Source of the DNA: Chloroflexota bacterium
GTDB lineage: Bacteria > Chloroflexota > Anaerolineae > Anaerolineales > Anaerolineaceae
Length of the DNA stretch: 64,000 bases
Reading direction: 5' to 3'
Assembly: GCA_021779955.1 (NCBI GenBank)
Contig: JAJXZS010000001.1
Location: 19,355 to 83,354, forward strand
The notes under the pieces are model-generated. The model saw only the letters and a list, made by a program, of their open reading frames with translations, did not search any database and was not told the origin of the DNA. Of the stretch, positions 1-8,422 are shown piece after piece (within the stretch, counting starts at the first letter, position 1; the number at the start of each line of letters is the position of its first letter). The position numbers and the translations under genes were made by a program.

Positions 1-1
1 C

Positions 2-541
2 TTCTGGCTGGGATTGCTGGCAGCGATCGTCGGAGCGGTGGTGATCCTGGGCACCGATCTGATCATCCACCCGCAGTTCGGGCTTGGAGACGCACTCGCG
101 CTGGTTTCCAGTTTCTTCTATGCCGCATACTTCCTCATCACTCAACGTAGCCGCGAGAAAATTTCCGCGCTGCGTTATCTCTTCTTCGCCAATATCGCCA
201 GCGCGGTCGTGCTGATCGCTTTCAATCTTGCGATTGGCGCGCCGCTGACCGGTTATCCCATGCGCACTTACCTTGTTTTTATCGCCATTGGACTTTTCTC
301 TCACACCATCGGTTATTTCAGCGTCACATACGCGCTGGGGCACCTGCCCGCATCGATCGTTGCGCCCACGATGATCGCCCAACTGATGTTCACTTCGTTG
401 CTCGCCATCCCGCTGGCAGGCGAGCCTCTGGCAGCCCCGCAGATTCTCGGCGGCCTGGCCGTGCTGACCGGCATCTTCCTGGTCAACCGCTCCAATCGAC
501 GGCAGGCCCAGCTCGAGGGAGTTCCTGCTACGGAGCAATGA
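2..541 (+). CDS. DMT-superfamily (EamA) transporter, 3' part
   Basis: The gene enters from the left edge, so the true start is missing; the reading frame is open from base 2. About 179 residues remain, with at least five hydrophobic segments, a central short loop containing basic residues (QRSREK) and a C-terminal tail NRSNRRQAQ. The pattern of helices and phrases such as PASIVAPTMIAQLMFTSLLAIPL followed by GGLAVLTGIFLV fits the second EamA repeat of ten-helix drug/metabolite transporters in the cytoplasmic membrane. The substrate cannot be told from sequence. It ends 20 bp before the exonuclease gene, and that gap holds the exonuclease's probable promoter. Confidence 0.85.
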   Translation, partial: FWLGLLAAIVGAVVILGTDLIIHPQFGLGDALALVSSFFYAAYFLITQRSREKISALRYLFFANIASAVVLIAFNLAIGAPLTGYPMRTYLVFIAIGLFSHTIGYFSVTYALGHLPASIVAPTMIAQLMFTSLLAIPLAGEPLAAPQILGGLAVLTGIFLVNRSNRRQAQLEGVPATEQ

Positions 542-549
542 TTTTCATG

Positions 550-555
550 TATAGT
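550..555 (+). promoter_or_regulatory. -10 element of a probable leaderless exonuclease mRNA
   Basis: TATAGT lies six bases before the ATG at 562. There is no Shine-Dalgarno sequence in the gap, so transcription probably starts at or next to the start codon. The -35 is poor (TGCTAC at 526-531 with 18-bp spacing is the best I see). Confidence 0.4.
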
Positions 556-561
556 TAACCC

Positions 562-1140
562 ATGGATGATGAATTGCGTCCGGCATTGAACCCGGATATC
601 CTTGCCTATATCTGCGTTGACGTGGAAACTGCCGGCTCTATCCCGAGCGAATATCCGCTGCTTTCGATTGGCGCTTGCAGCATTCCCGAGCCCCGCCGAA
701 CCTTTTATGTCGAACTGAAACCCGATAAACCGGCCTTCACGGAGGAAGCCCTGAACGTGAGCAAACTCTCGCTCGAGGAGCTTGCCCAAAACGGGCTGCC
801 GCCTGCCGAAGCCATGCTGCGTTTCGAGCAATGGATCGGCGAGACCGTGCCAGCAGGCGTCAAGCCGATCTTTGTCGCCTTCAACGCCCCATTCGACTGG
901 ATGTTTATCAACGATTATTTCGAACGCTATCTCGGCCGCAACCCGTTCGGTCACAGCGCGCTCGATATCAAAGCCTTCTACATGGGTCTTGCCGGAGTAT
1001 CCTGGCAGGAAACGTCCATGCGCGAGGTGATCCACCACTTTAGCGGACAATCCCCTCTCACCCACCATGCCCTGCAGGATGCCCTCGACCAGGCAGATCT
1101 CTTTCTAAAAATGCTGCATTATTCGAATAACGCGAATTAG
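562..1140 (+). CDS. DEDDh-type 3'-5' exonuclease (DnaQ/RNase T-like)
   Basis: A 192-residue single-domain protein of the DEDD exonuclease superfamily. Exo I is DVETAG (Asp19, Glu21 region), Exo II is the Asp of FNAPFDWMF, and Exo III is HHALQDALDQADLF, with the His-x4-Asp arrangement of the DEDDh subgroup. All four metal-binding acidic residues appear present, so it should cleave DNA or RNA 3' ends with two metal ions. Whether it proofreads with DnaE (38.5 kb, which has its own PHP domain), trims RNA or acts in repair cannot be decided. It follows the transporter by 20 bp but has its own -10-like element. Confidence 0.85.
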   Translation: MDDELRPALNPDILAYICVDVETAGSIPSEYPLLSIGACSIPEPRRTFYVELKPDKPAFTEEALNVSKLSLEELAQNGLPPAEAMLRFEQWIGETVPAGVKPIFVAFNAPFDWMFINDYFERYLGRNPFGHSALDIKAFYMGLAGVSWQETSMREVIHHFSGQSPLTHHALQDALDQADLFLKMLHYSNNAN

Positions 1141-1191
1141 TCTGGTCCCTTTCATTGTTCTGAGTCTCTTTGACACCCAATAGGAGGAAAG

Positions 1192-2514
1192 ATGACGGAC
1201 AGCAAAGAATCAAATCAGCAACTTTTGCAGCGTATCGTAGATTCGGCGAAGCGGTTGGGTGTGGGGGTGGACGAAGCCGATGCACTCCAGTGGCTGGCCG
1301 CCATGCGCAGCAGCGAAGCTGGCGACCTCACTGTGGATGCTGCAAGCGGAACCTTTGGCCACCGCATCAGCATGCTGGATTTCAACCCCCAGGAACTGGC
1401 TCACTTCAGGCGTATCGGCGCGCTGGTCGAATTTGCGGACGTGCCGGGCGAAGTGGAGACGGCCCTGGCCATTTCCGGATCGGCGGCTCAATCCAAAATC
1501 CAGACCTTCCCGGGCGACGCCGACTATTTCGAGCGGGTTAACATCTATGCGCCCACCAAAGCTGAAGCCTGCCGCAAACTGGGCAGCGTCATGCTCGAGA
1601 AAGCCAGGTCTGCGCTCAAGGGCGATGGATACCAGTTGATCGAGGTAAAGATGGGCTCAGCCCCTGAGGAGATCGTCAGGGATGGCAGGACGCTTTCCGC
1701 AGGTTCGCCGCTTGCCTGGAATGCCGCCGAGATCATCGCTGGCAAGATCGACGCCTTCCTGCCGGACGGCCGTGCGATCGTCATCTGGTGGGAAGATGCG
1801 GCCAGGGATCCCGGCTGGTGCAAACTGGATTGGGTCGTGGCAGACCCCGTGCACCATCACCTGGTCAACGCAAGCAATATGCTCGATGTCACCTGGGAAG
1901 CTCCTGACGGCAGCATCGTGCCGCTGGACGGTTACATGGACCCTTATTTCCAGGAAGTCTATCTCGAAGCCGAATCCATCCCCGTCTTCAGCAAGCTGGT
2001 CAAACACGTTTCGGACGATGCGCTCGACGAGTACGTTGCCGCCCTCGAACACGAAATCAAAAAGTATCTCACCAGGGACATTAACTACGGCAAAGTAGCC
2101 AAACGCATGTACAACGTTTTTCGCCTGACCGGACGTTACGGCGAGGCTGCCTTTCTGCGCGAATTGTTCGATGAACCGGCCACAATCCTCTACCAGGTCT
2201 GGTCGCTCATCCGCACCACAGACGACTGCTTTACCCCAGGCTCACCCATCACTGTGGATGAATTGCTCGAGCACGTCGATTCGCTCATCGAACAGGTGGT
2301 TGAAACGCTCGAGGGTGAAAAAGAGCTCGAGATCGTGCGCCTGCTGCTGCGCCTGCGGGATGCGCTTACGCTCGAGCGCAGCGGCCACCCGCTTTCGCCA
2401 AGCGCAGAGGCCGCGCGGGCCGAGGTGATTAACATCGTCAACAACTTCTTCTACGACAAGTTAACCGCTGTCCCCGAGATCAAAGCTTACATGGACGAAG
2501 TGTCGGCAAGTTGA
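1192..2514 (+). CDS. Conserved hypothetical protein (440 aa)
   Basis: I do not recognise the family. The start is supported by AGGAGGA about 5 bp upstream. The protein is soluble and acidic, with no signal peptide or membrane segment. Residues ~1-110 look like a mixed alpha/beta lead domain (AKRLGVGVDEADALQWLAAM). Residues ~130-230 include an ARSALKGDGYQLIEVKMG segment and a Trp-rich stretch VIWWEDAARDPGWCKLDW. Residues ~270-440 are almost entirely helical with many Leu/Glu pairs. It is a monocistronic unit closed by a clear hairpin terminator. Function unknown. Confidence 0.8.
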   Translation: MTDSKESNQQLLQRIVDSAKRLGVGVDEADALQWLAAMRSSEAGDLTVDAASGTFGHRISMLDFNPQELAHFRRIGALVEFADVPGEVETALAISGSAAQSKIQTFPGDADYFERVNIYAPTKAEACRKLGSVMLEKARSALKGDGYQLIEVKMGSAPEEIVRDGRTLSAGSPLAWNAAEIIAGKIDAFLPDGRAIVIWWEDAARDPGWCKLDWVVADPVHHHLVNASNMLDVTWEAPDGSIVPLDGYMDPYFQEVYLEAESIPVFSKLVKHVSDDALDEYVAALEHEIKKYLTRDINYGKVAKRMYNVFRLTGRYGEAAFLRELFDEPATILYQVWSLIRTTDDCFTPGSPITVDELLEHVDSLIEQVVETLEGEKELEIVRLLLRLRDALTLERSGHPLSPSAEAARAEVINIVNNFFYDKLTAVPEIKAYMDEVSAS

Positions 2515-2539
2515 AAATGTCTTTCCCAGCATGAACAAT

Positions 2540-2570
2540 AAGGGCTTCTCATTCGAGAAGCCCTTCGTTT
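2540..2570 (+). terminator. Rho-independent terminator
   Basis: Perfect 11-bp stem (AAGGGCTTCTC / GAGAAGCCCTT) with a 4-nt ATTC loop followed by CGTTT, 25 bp after the stop codon of the 440-aa gene. Confidence 0.85.
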
Positions 2571-2722
2571 CGCACTATCCTCCCTTTCCGGTAAATGGTG
2601 CTCTGGCAGCAAGGCACGTCATATCGGCATCATTTATTCGCGGATTCTCTTGCGGCGTCCTCGAAAAATCGGGCAAAACGCCATAGTTCTTTATGTTAGA
2701 ATGAATTGATTGGAGACACTGC

Positions 2723-4483
2723 ATGGAAAGAATTGTTCCCCGCTCGGCTTCTGACGAGATCGACCTCTATATTCGTACCATCTATTCATTGCTGAAATCC
2801 ACCACTGAAGTCAAGCTTCGCTCGCTTGAAGAGGTCCACGCAGGGATGAACAGCTCTTTGCACCTGGATGCGCGCCAGACCACCCTCGATGCGTCCGCCT
2901 TCATCTACTCCATCTTGCGCCTCCCCAGTTGCATCACGGAAGTCCATTCAATCATTCTCGGACAAAGTGCATCGGTCTTTGCGGCACACGGCTACACCGA
3001 CGTTGAAACTTGGGAATCCGTGTCAGCCCGCGCCCGCCGCCGCCGCTGCTATTACGACGGCAAGGGTACCCTGGCATGTTACATCGCCAGCCGCTCAGAC
3101 ATCGAAGACGTTATCCCGGTGCTTGTGGCGTACCAGATCGAGTGGAACAAACTGCACAATTTGCTTCAGAATTGCCCACCCGATCTGCTCAAGAATATCC
3201 ATTCGCGCGACGATGAGCGCATGGAGGAGCTGGCCGAGCTCATCGAACTGCCGCTCGACGATCTCGACCGCCTGGTTGCCGTGCTCGATGATGACCTTGC
3301 CGCGATTTTGCAGGAAATCGCCTCGCGGGAATGCGAGATAGGCGTCCGCCTGCTCAGTGGGTCGTTGAGCGACTACCTGCGCGCCACGCGCATCTGGTGG
3401 GAAAACATTGCCCATACGGCGCCGGTGCTGGACGACCGCCCGGTCTACTTCATCTCGAGCAATACCCACAGCGTGATCAACCTTCTCTCCGGCTTTGCTC
3501 TTAAACACAGAGATGAATTGATCGAATTCCTCAAGACAGACGTGAACGCCTTCCTGCAATCCGAATGGGAAGACATCGTCGAGCAAAAAGCCCAATCCAA
3601 CGAAGCGAACTTCTTCTACTACCTGCTCAAGCGCTACCAGCAGACGCCGGCAGGCAAACATCTGCTGAACGAACAGGCCAGATACGAAAAATCCAGGGGC
3701 ATTATCCGGATTCCCAGCCTGCACTCCTTCGACATCGAAGCCCAGGTGATCGACCTGTCACAAATTCAGCGGGAAGATATCGACAGGCGAGTACTGCAGG
3801 GCATCGATCTGGCCGGCTTCGACACCCAATGCGACTTTTTGAGCTGCAGCGATGCGATCATCCTCAATATCGACTATCCGCTGGGCGTCGGCGCGTACAA
3901 CATACTGTCCAAGCTCGGCGAGCACATCAGCCATATCCTCGGCGTTTACATCGAGGGCAAGGCGGCAACCCTTAACGGCGTCCGCGGTGATGTGATGATC
4001 CCTTCCGTCGTCCAGGACGAGCAGTCGCTCAACACCTACCTCTTCCAGAACGTCTTCAACGCGCAGGATGTTGAGCGTGACCTGGTCTACGGCACGGTGC
4101 TCGACAACCAGAAGGCGCTGACGGCGCTCGGAACCTTCCTGCAGAATTCACGCTTGATGGACGTGATGTACCGTGAAGGCTACACCGACATCGAAATGGA
4201 AGCCGGGCCTTACCTCTCAGCCATTTACGAGATCACCCGGCCGAAACGTTTCCCAACCAATGAGATCGTCAACCTTTACGGCGTGCCCTTCGATATTGGC
4301 ATCCTGCACTACGCGTCCGACAAGCCAATGAGCAAAGGCAAGAACCTTGGAGCCGGAGCCTTATCCTACGAAGGCATGGATTCCACGTATGCCTCCTCCG
4401 TGGCCATTCTCAGGCGCATTCTCCGCCAGGAATTCAAGCGCCTCTCAGGCAACGGAAAGTACCCCCTCAAACCGGAAAATTAA
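2723..4483 (+). CDS. DUF6909-like conserved protein with nucleoside phosphorylase-like C-terminus
   Basis: A 586-residue soluble protein preceded by GGAGA. The first ~300 residues are helical and lack a familiar motif. The last ~250 resemble the nucleoside phosphorylase fold: a Gly-rich stretch (YPLGVGAYNILSKL) and EMEAGPYLSAIYE, which recalls the EMEA/DMEA substrate-binding motif of purine nucleoside phosphorylases. I place it with the proteins annotated as DUF6909 from memory, so the family name is tentative. It stands alone between the 440-aa gene's terminator and the sensor gene 72 bp downstream. No reaction can be assigned. Confidence 0.65.
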   Translation: MERIVPRSASDEIDLYIRTIYSLLKSTTEVKLRSLEEVHAGMNSSLHLDARQTTLDASAFIYSILRLPSCITEVHSIILGQSASVFAAHGYTDVETWESVSARARRRRCYYDGKGTLACYIASRSDIEDVIPVLVAYQIEWNKLHNLLQNCPPDLLKNIHSRDDERMEELAELIELPLDDLDRLVAVLDDDLAAILQEIASRECEIGVRLLSGSLSDYLRATRIWWENIAHTAPVLDDRPVYFISSNTHSVINLLSGFALKHRDELIEFLKTDVNAFLQSEWEDIVEQKAQSNEANFFYYLLKRYQQTPAGKHLLNEQARYEKSRGIIRIPSLHSFDIEAQVIDLSQIQREDIDRRVLQGIDLAGFDTQCDFLSCSDAIILNIDYPLGVGAYNILSKLGEHISHILGVYIEGKAATLNGVRGDVMIPSVVQDEQSLNTYLFQNVFNAQDVERDLVYGTVLDNQKALTALGTFLQNSRLMDVMYREGYTDIEMEAGPYLSAIYEITRPKRFPTNEIVNLYGVPFDIGILHYASDKPMSKGKNLGAGALSYEGMDSTYASSVAILRRILRQEFKRLSGNGKYPLKPEN

Positions 4484-4554
4484 CCCCTTTTTTATTCGAA
4501 CTCGGCGTCAAATACCGTACCATAGGGATAACTTCGCATTGAGAAGAGTATCTA

Positions 4555-6426
4555 ATGCTGTCATATGACGCTGTCGAATCGAAGAAGTCATTCAACCAAA
4601 TAGAAAAAGTAGTCCTGCGCACAAAAAAAGAGTGGGAAGCCACTTTCGATGCATTACCGGATATGCTCATCCTGGCCAATTCTGCAGGCCGGATTTCACG
4701 TTGTAACCAGGCGACCATCCGCACTTTTCACTCCAAATATGGCGACCTGGTCGGCCACCTGTTCACCGAGTTGTTCCCCGAGGCTCGAGGCGCAAACGCC
4801 GCAGGCATCGACATCCAGCTTTTCGAAGACAGGCACTGGTACAGGGTCTATTCCATTCCTGTCAATATTGGCAGTGATGCCAGAAATCACGTTTATCTTT
4901 TCCACGATATTTCCAAGCGCAAATCGTACGAGCTTGAAATCCTCAAAGAGGAGCAGTATTACGAAGCCCTCTTTCACACCAATCCTGATTGCGTGGTCGT
5001 CCTAGATCGCGATCGCAGGATTCGTCAGGCTAACCCTGTCTTCGAACTGCTCTTCGGCTACACCGAGGAAGACGTCAAGGGGCTGTATCTCGAAGCTGTC
5101 ATCACGCCCACCGAAACCCGCAGGTCCGGCGACATCCTCAACGAAGATCCAGCCGAAAACCTGCCAAGCCGCATCTGCAATTGCCGTAAGAAAGACGGCT
5201 CCCGCGCGGAGTATGCGATCATCGAGCTGCCTGTGGCGCTCAACGGCATCGACTACGGCTGGATGGTCTCCTTCCGTACCGTGCAAGCTCAACCTGCTGT
5301 GGAATTGCTCTCCATCCCCCGCGACGAACTGATCGAGAAATTGAACACCAAATTGCGGCCTCCGCTCAACAACATGCTCGAGCTGATCAACATTCTCGAT
5401 GATGTGCAGCTTTCGCCGGAGCAAGCCGACCGTGTTGCAGCCGCCAAGCAGAGCGCCTGTTCGCTCCTGCAGATGCTCATCGAGTTGCGCAACATGGATA
5501 CCCAGCCACAGATGCCGCCCCATCCCTCCGAAATCCTTGCCCCCGAAGTCAACCAGCCTGTGGCGGGAGTCTTCGCGCCTGGCATCGAATTCAAACCTGC
5601 TGAAAAGAAGAGCAGGACAAAATTACGCATTCTACTGGTGGAAGACAACCCGATCAACCAAAAACTGGCGATGCGCCTGCTTCAAAGACCCGGGCATTTC
5701 GTCCGCATTGCAGATAACGGACACTCTGCTTTGCGTATCCTATCCCAGCAGCCCTTCGACCTCGTCCTGATGGACGTTCAGATGCCCGAAATGGACGGGC
5801 TCGAAGCCACCCGCCAGATTCGCGCCCGCGAACGCGAAGGCCAGCACCAGATCATCGTCGCCATGACCGCCGAAGGCCCGGGTGGCGATCCGGAAAAGTG
5901 CCGCCAGGCCGGCATGGATGACTTCATCGCCAAACCCCTGGATGTTGACCGCCTTTTCGATCTGCTCGACAGGTTCCAGGCTCAGAAAGATAAGAACGAG
6001 GTTGCAACGGGGTCGCCGCTCGGCGGTCAGGCACCTGACGATGACCTGCTTGACATCGAGATCGCCCTCCCGCGTTTTGGCGGCGAGATCACGGTTTACT
6101 TCGATTTCCTGCTGCGCTTCATCAAGCAGCTCAAGCAAACGGATCAAAAGCTGCGCGCGGCTTACAAGAAAGGCGATGTGGAACAGCTTCACGCCCTCAG
6201 CCACGGGCTCAAGGGCACCGCTGCCAATTTCGAGGCCACTGCGATTCGAAATTCGGCTTCGGCCCTCGAAGAATTGACCGCAAACAACACCCTGGTGGGC
6301 GCCTACACACTGATCAACGACATTGCCAGGCAAATCCCCCTCATCGAGGCTTTTTATCACAATCACGTGCTGATGCAAAAAAGAGAGAAGACCCCGCTTT
6401 CGTTTGTGGCTGGTTCGCTCTTATGA
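4555..6426 (+). CDS. PAS-PAS-(degenerate HisKA)-receiver-HPt signalling protein
   Basis: A 623-residue cytoplasmic signalling protein. Two PAS domains come first (residues ~20-120, FDALPDMLILANSAGRIS; ~135-245, LFHTNPDCVVVLDRDRR). Next is a helical segment that aligns with a HisKA domain but reads TKLRPPLN where SHEIRTPLN is expected, so the phosphoacceptor His is Thr265. No HATPase_c N, G1, F or G2 box follows. A receiver domain begins near residue 345 (RILLVEDNPINQKL; phosphoacceptor Asp407 in LMDVQMPEMDG), and an HPt domain near 500-600 has His550 in SHGLKGTAANF. It therefore cannot make its own phosphoryl group and probably passes phosphate from another kinase. No transmembrane helix is seen. 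Confidence 0.85.
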   Translation: MLSYDAVESKKSFNQIEKVVLRTKKEWEATFDALPDMLILANSAGRISRCNQATIRTFHSKYGDLVGHLFTELFPEARGANAAGIDIQLFEDRHWYRVYSIPVNIGSDARNHVYLFHDISKRKSYELEILKEEQYYEALFHTNPDCVVVLDRDRRIRQANPVFELLFGYTEEDVKGLYLEAVITPTETRRSGDILNEDPAENLPSRICNCRKKDGSRAEYAIIELPVALNGIDYGWMVSFRTVQAQPAVELLSIPRDELIEKLNTKLRPPLNNMLELINILDDVQLSPEQADRVAAAKQSACSLLQMLIELRNMDTQPQMPPHPSEILAPEVNQPVAGVFAPGIEFKPAEKKSRTKLRILLVEDNPINQKLAMRLLQRPGHFVRIADNGHSALRILSQQPFDLVLMDVQMPEMDGLEATRQIRAREREGQHQIIVAMTAEGPGGDPEKCRQAGMDDFIAKPLDVDRLFDLLDRFQAQKDKNEVATGSPLGGQAPDDDLLDIEIALPRFGGEITVYFDFLLRFIKQLKQTDQKLRAAYKKGDVEQLHALSHGLKGTAANFEATAIRNSASALEELTANNTLVGAYTLINDIARQIPLIEAFYHNHVLMQKREKTPLSFVAGSLL

Positions 6427-6433
6427 CCTATTT

Positions 6434-7060
6434 TCACTTGATGATGTAAGGCAGCGCAAAACCGATCGCAAGCACAGCCAGGAGAACCAGCGAAATCAAG
6501 AGCGCGCCGGTTCTCTTGATTTGCCCTCCCGACTCGATGGCCAGAGCGCTGAAATAACCCGGCCAGCCGAATATCAACCCAACCGCGGCGATCAGTGTAT
6601 GCACCAGTTGCCAGGTTGCCACGCTGCCCTTTACCCCCAGGATCAGGCAGGCCAGCGTGATCAAAACTGAGGTCAGTGTCGCAAGCGCGAGCGGCAGTGC
6701 AGCGGCGCCCATCAGAACGACGATGCGCGTGAAATCGGGGAAGCGCTTCACTGCCCGCCCTGCATAATACGCGATCGAAGATAGCCCTCCCCAGCCCAGC
6801 AGCACGGCAAGAAAGAGGGGCTGCAGCACATCCAGGAATGTGACGGGCGCCCGCGTCTGCGCGGCAAACAGCAGCTTCTGAGCCGCTGTCAACAGCATCA
6901 GCCCTGCCACAATCATCCCTGCATCCAGCGCCCTGATCTCCGTCCCACCAAACATGCCGCGCGCGTGCAGAAGAATGCCCTTCTGCCGTCTGAATGAAGC
7001 GCCAAGCACTTCACCGAACCTCGATCGTCCATCCATCTGATGTCGTACCGGACCGTTCAT
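6434..7060 (-). CDS. Small polytopic membrane protein (possibly Yip1-like)
   Basis: The start at 7060 (MNGPVRHQMDGRSRF) is chosen over an upstream in-frame ATG because GAGAGG lies ~7 bp before it; this gives 208 residues. A ~60-residue cytoplasmic lead is followed by about five hydrophobic segments. The layout is like bacterial Yip1-domain proteins, but the match is by topology only. It converges on the PAS-REC-HPt gene with an 8-bp gap between stop codons. Its upstream side is occupied by the insertion sequence, starting 224 bp away. Confidence 0.6.
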   Translation of the reverse strand: MNGPVRHQMDGRSRFGEVLGASFRRQKGILLHARGMFGGTEIRALDAGMIVAGLMLLTAAQKLLFAAQTRAPVTFLDVLQPLFLAVLLGWGGLSSIAYYAGRAVKRFPDFTRIVVLMGAAALPLALATLTSVLITLACLILGVKGSVATWQLVHTLIAAVGLIFGWPGYFSALAIESGGQIKRTGALLISLVLLAVLAIGFALPYIIK

Positions 7061-7258
7061 TCTGCGCCTCTCAAATCGGCCTTCAATATGACCCGCTCCC
7101 GCGCGGCGGCAACTTGAACATCCAGCCGGCCATTTCATTACTAAAATTAAGTTTTACCACTTGATACTCCCAGAATGGAGTTCCACATCATCCTTTGAGC
7201 GTAGATGGTCTGCCTACAGCAGATCATCATACATTCCCGCCCCGCGAATGTCAATCGG

Positions 7259-7283
7259 CGCGGTATCCTCGCCCCCGGCTTGC
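7259..7283. repeat. Direct repeat flanking the IS, left copy (25 bp)
   Basis: 25 bp identical to 8350-8374 and directly abutting the left terminal inverted repeat. It begins CGCGGTATCC and ends CGGCTTGC. Most simply it is the target duplicated on insertion. Confidence 0.85.
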
Positions 7284-7309
7284 TGTAGGTTTACACTACA
7301 TATTGGACA
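7284..7309 (+). repeat. Left terminal inverted repeat of the IS
   Basis: Starts TGTAGG and ends ACATATTGGACA. Six mismatches to the right end, mostly clustered in the middle. Confidence 0.85.
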
Positions 7310-7397
7310 AAGGGAAAGAAAAGGATAGCAGGAAAAGGAAGAATCCGTTATTGTTATAGCGCTGAAACCAAACAAAACGGAGGTTCCAATTCCTGCC

Positions 7398-8339
7398 ATG
7401 AATACCATAACACAAGAAATGAAATATAGGCAATCCATTGTGAGGTATGCCCAGGACAAAGGGGTATCGAGAGCATCGCGGAAATATAACAAAGGTCGAT
7501 CCTATATCTACTTTTGGCTGGGGAGATATGATGGCACATTGGAGTCACTCAGAAACAGATCCAGAAGACCCCACAGCCATCCCAACCAGCAGAACCCGGA
7601 AGAGATCAAACTGGTCAGGGATATGCGGCGCAGGAATCCAAAGCTGGGGTTGATGGAATTCTGGTTCAAACTAAAGGCTCGTGGATATCAAAGACATTAT
7701 GTCAGTCTGTTCAGATTGATGGTCCGCATGGGATGGTTTATCCGGAAGGAGAACGCAAAAAAAGACTACCAGGCCAAGCCGTATGAACCCATGAGCCATC
7801 CGGGAGAACGAATTCAGATGGATGTGAAGTGGGTACCCAGAGAGTGCATTGTGGGCGGGAAAGCCCGTCAATTTTGTCAGTACACAGCGATCGATGAATA
7901 CAGCCGATTGCGTTATTTGCAGGCATTCGATGAGGCCAACACATTTACTTCCATGCAATTCCTGAAAGAAGCGATCACCTGGTTTGGTAGGCGCGGCATC
8001 CAGATCGAATGTGTGCAAACGGATAATGGATTTGAATTTACGAAAAGATTGTCCAGGACTCGCAATGAAGAAAACCTGACTTCTTTTGAGCTGCTGTTAC
8101 GCATCCTCAAGATTCGGCATAAATTTATCAAACCCTATACACCCCGCCATAATGGCAAGGTAGAGAGGAGTCACCGCGAAGATCAGAAACGACTGTACAA
8201 CTCAGCTCGATTTTATTCTTTTGAAGATTTCTCTGCTCAACTATAACGACACAATCAGCGCTCTAACAATATTCCCATGCGTCCCCTTGGCTTTCTCTCT
8301 CCCAGGCAGTTCTTACTTAACACTGTCCAATATGTTTGA
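7398..8339 (+). pseudogene. DDE transposase (integrase core) interrupted by an in-frame TAA
   Basis: The frame runs from ATG 7398 with an N-terminal helix-turn-helix (GVSRASRKYNKGRSYIYFWLGRYDG) and an integrase core: Asp142 (QMDVKW), Asp209 (QTDNGFEF) and Glu256 (NGKVERSHRED). A TAA at 8244-8246 stops it after SFEDFSAQL. The same frame then continues RHNQRSNNIPMRPLGF through 8336 to a TGA at 8337-8339, matching the C-terminal block normal for this transposase type, so about 30 residues are cut off by one nonsense change (313 codons if read through). The catalytic residues remain, but the missing tail suggests loss of function. IS481-type is my best assignment. Confidence 0.85.
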
Positions 8340-8349
8340 CAATCCTACA
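8324..8349 (-). repeat. Right terminal inverted repeat of the IS
   Basis: The complement starts TGTAGG and contains ACATATTGGACA. It overlaps the last codons of the restored transposase frame. Confidence 0.85.
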
Positions 8350-8374
8350 CGCGGTATCCTCGCCCCCGGCTTGC
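8350..8374. repeat. Direct repeat flanking the IS, right copy (25 bp)
   Basis: Identical to 7259-7283. Its last bases form the beginning of the TTGCCC -35-like hexamer of the next gene, so the duplication kept that promoter whole. Confidence 0.85.
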
Positions 8375-8402
8375 CCTTCGTTCAATCTCTTTAAGGTATA
8401 AT
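8372..8402 (+). promoter_or_regulatory. Probable promoter of the metallo-beta-lactamase gene
   Basis: TTGCCC (8372-8377) and TATAAT (8397-8402), spacer 19 bp, followed by TTGGAGGC before the ATG at 8423. The -10 is consensus; the spacing is long. Confidence 0.5.
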
Positions 8403-8422
8403 TTACTCATATTGGAGGCTTC

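Larger units (their letters stand above)
7284..8349 (+). mobile_element. Insertion sequence, IS481/IS1202-like, 1066 bp, probably inactive
   Basis: The ends are imperfect 26-bp inverted repeats (7284-7309 and 8324-8349; 20 of 26 positions match), both starting TGTAGG and sharing an ACATATTGGACA block. One DDE transposase gene fills the middle and carries a premature stop. A 25-bp identical direct repeat lies outside each end. The inserted DNA is more AT-rich than the neighbouring genes. The element sits between the small membrane protein gene and the metallo-beta-lactamase gene without breaking either. Confidence 0.9.
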
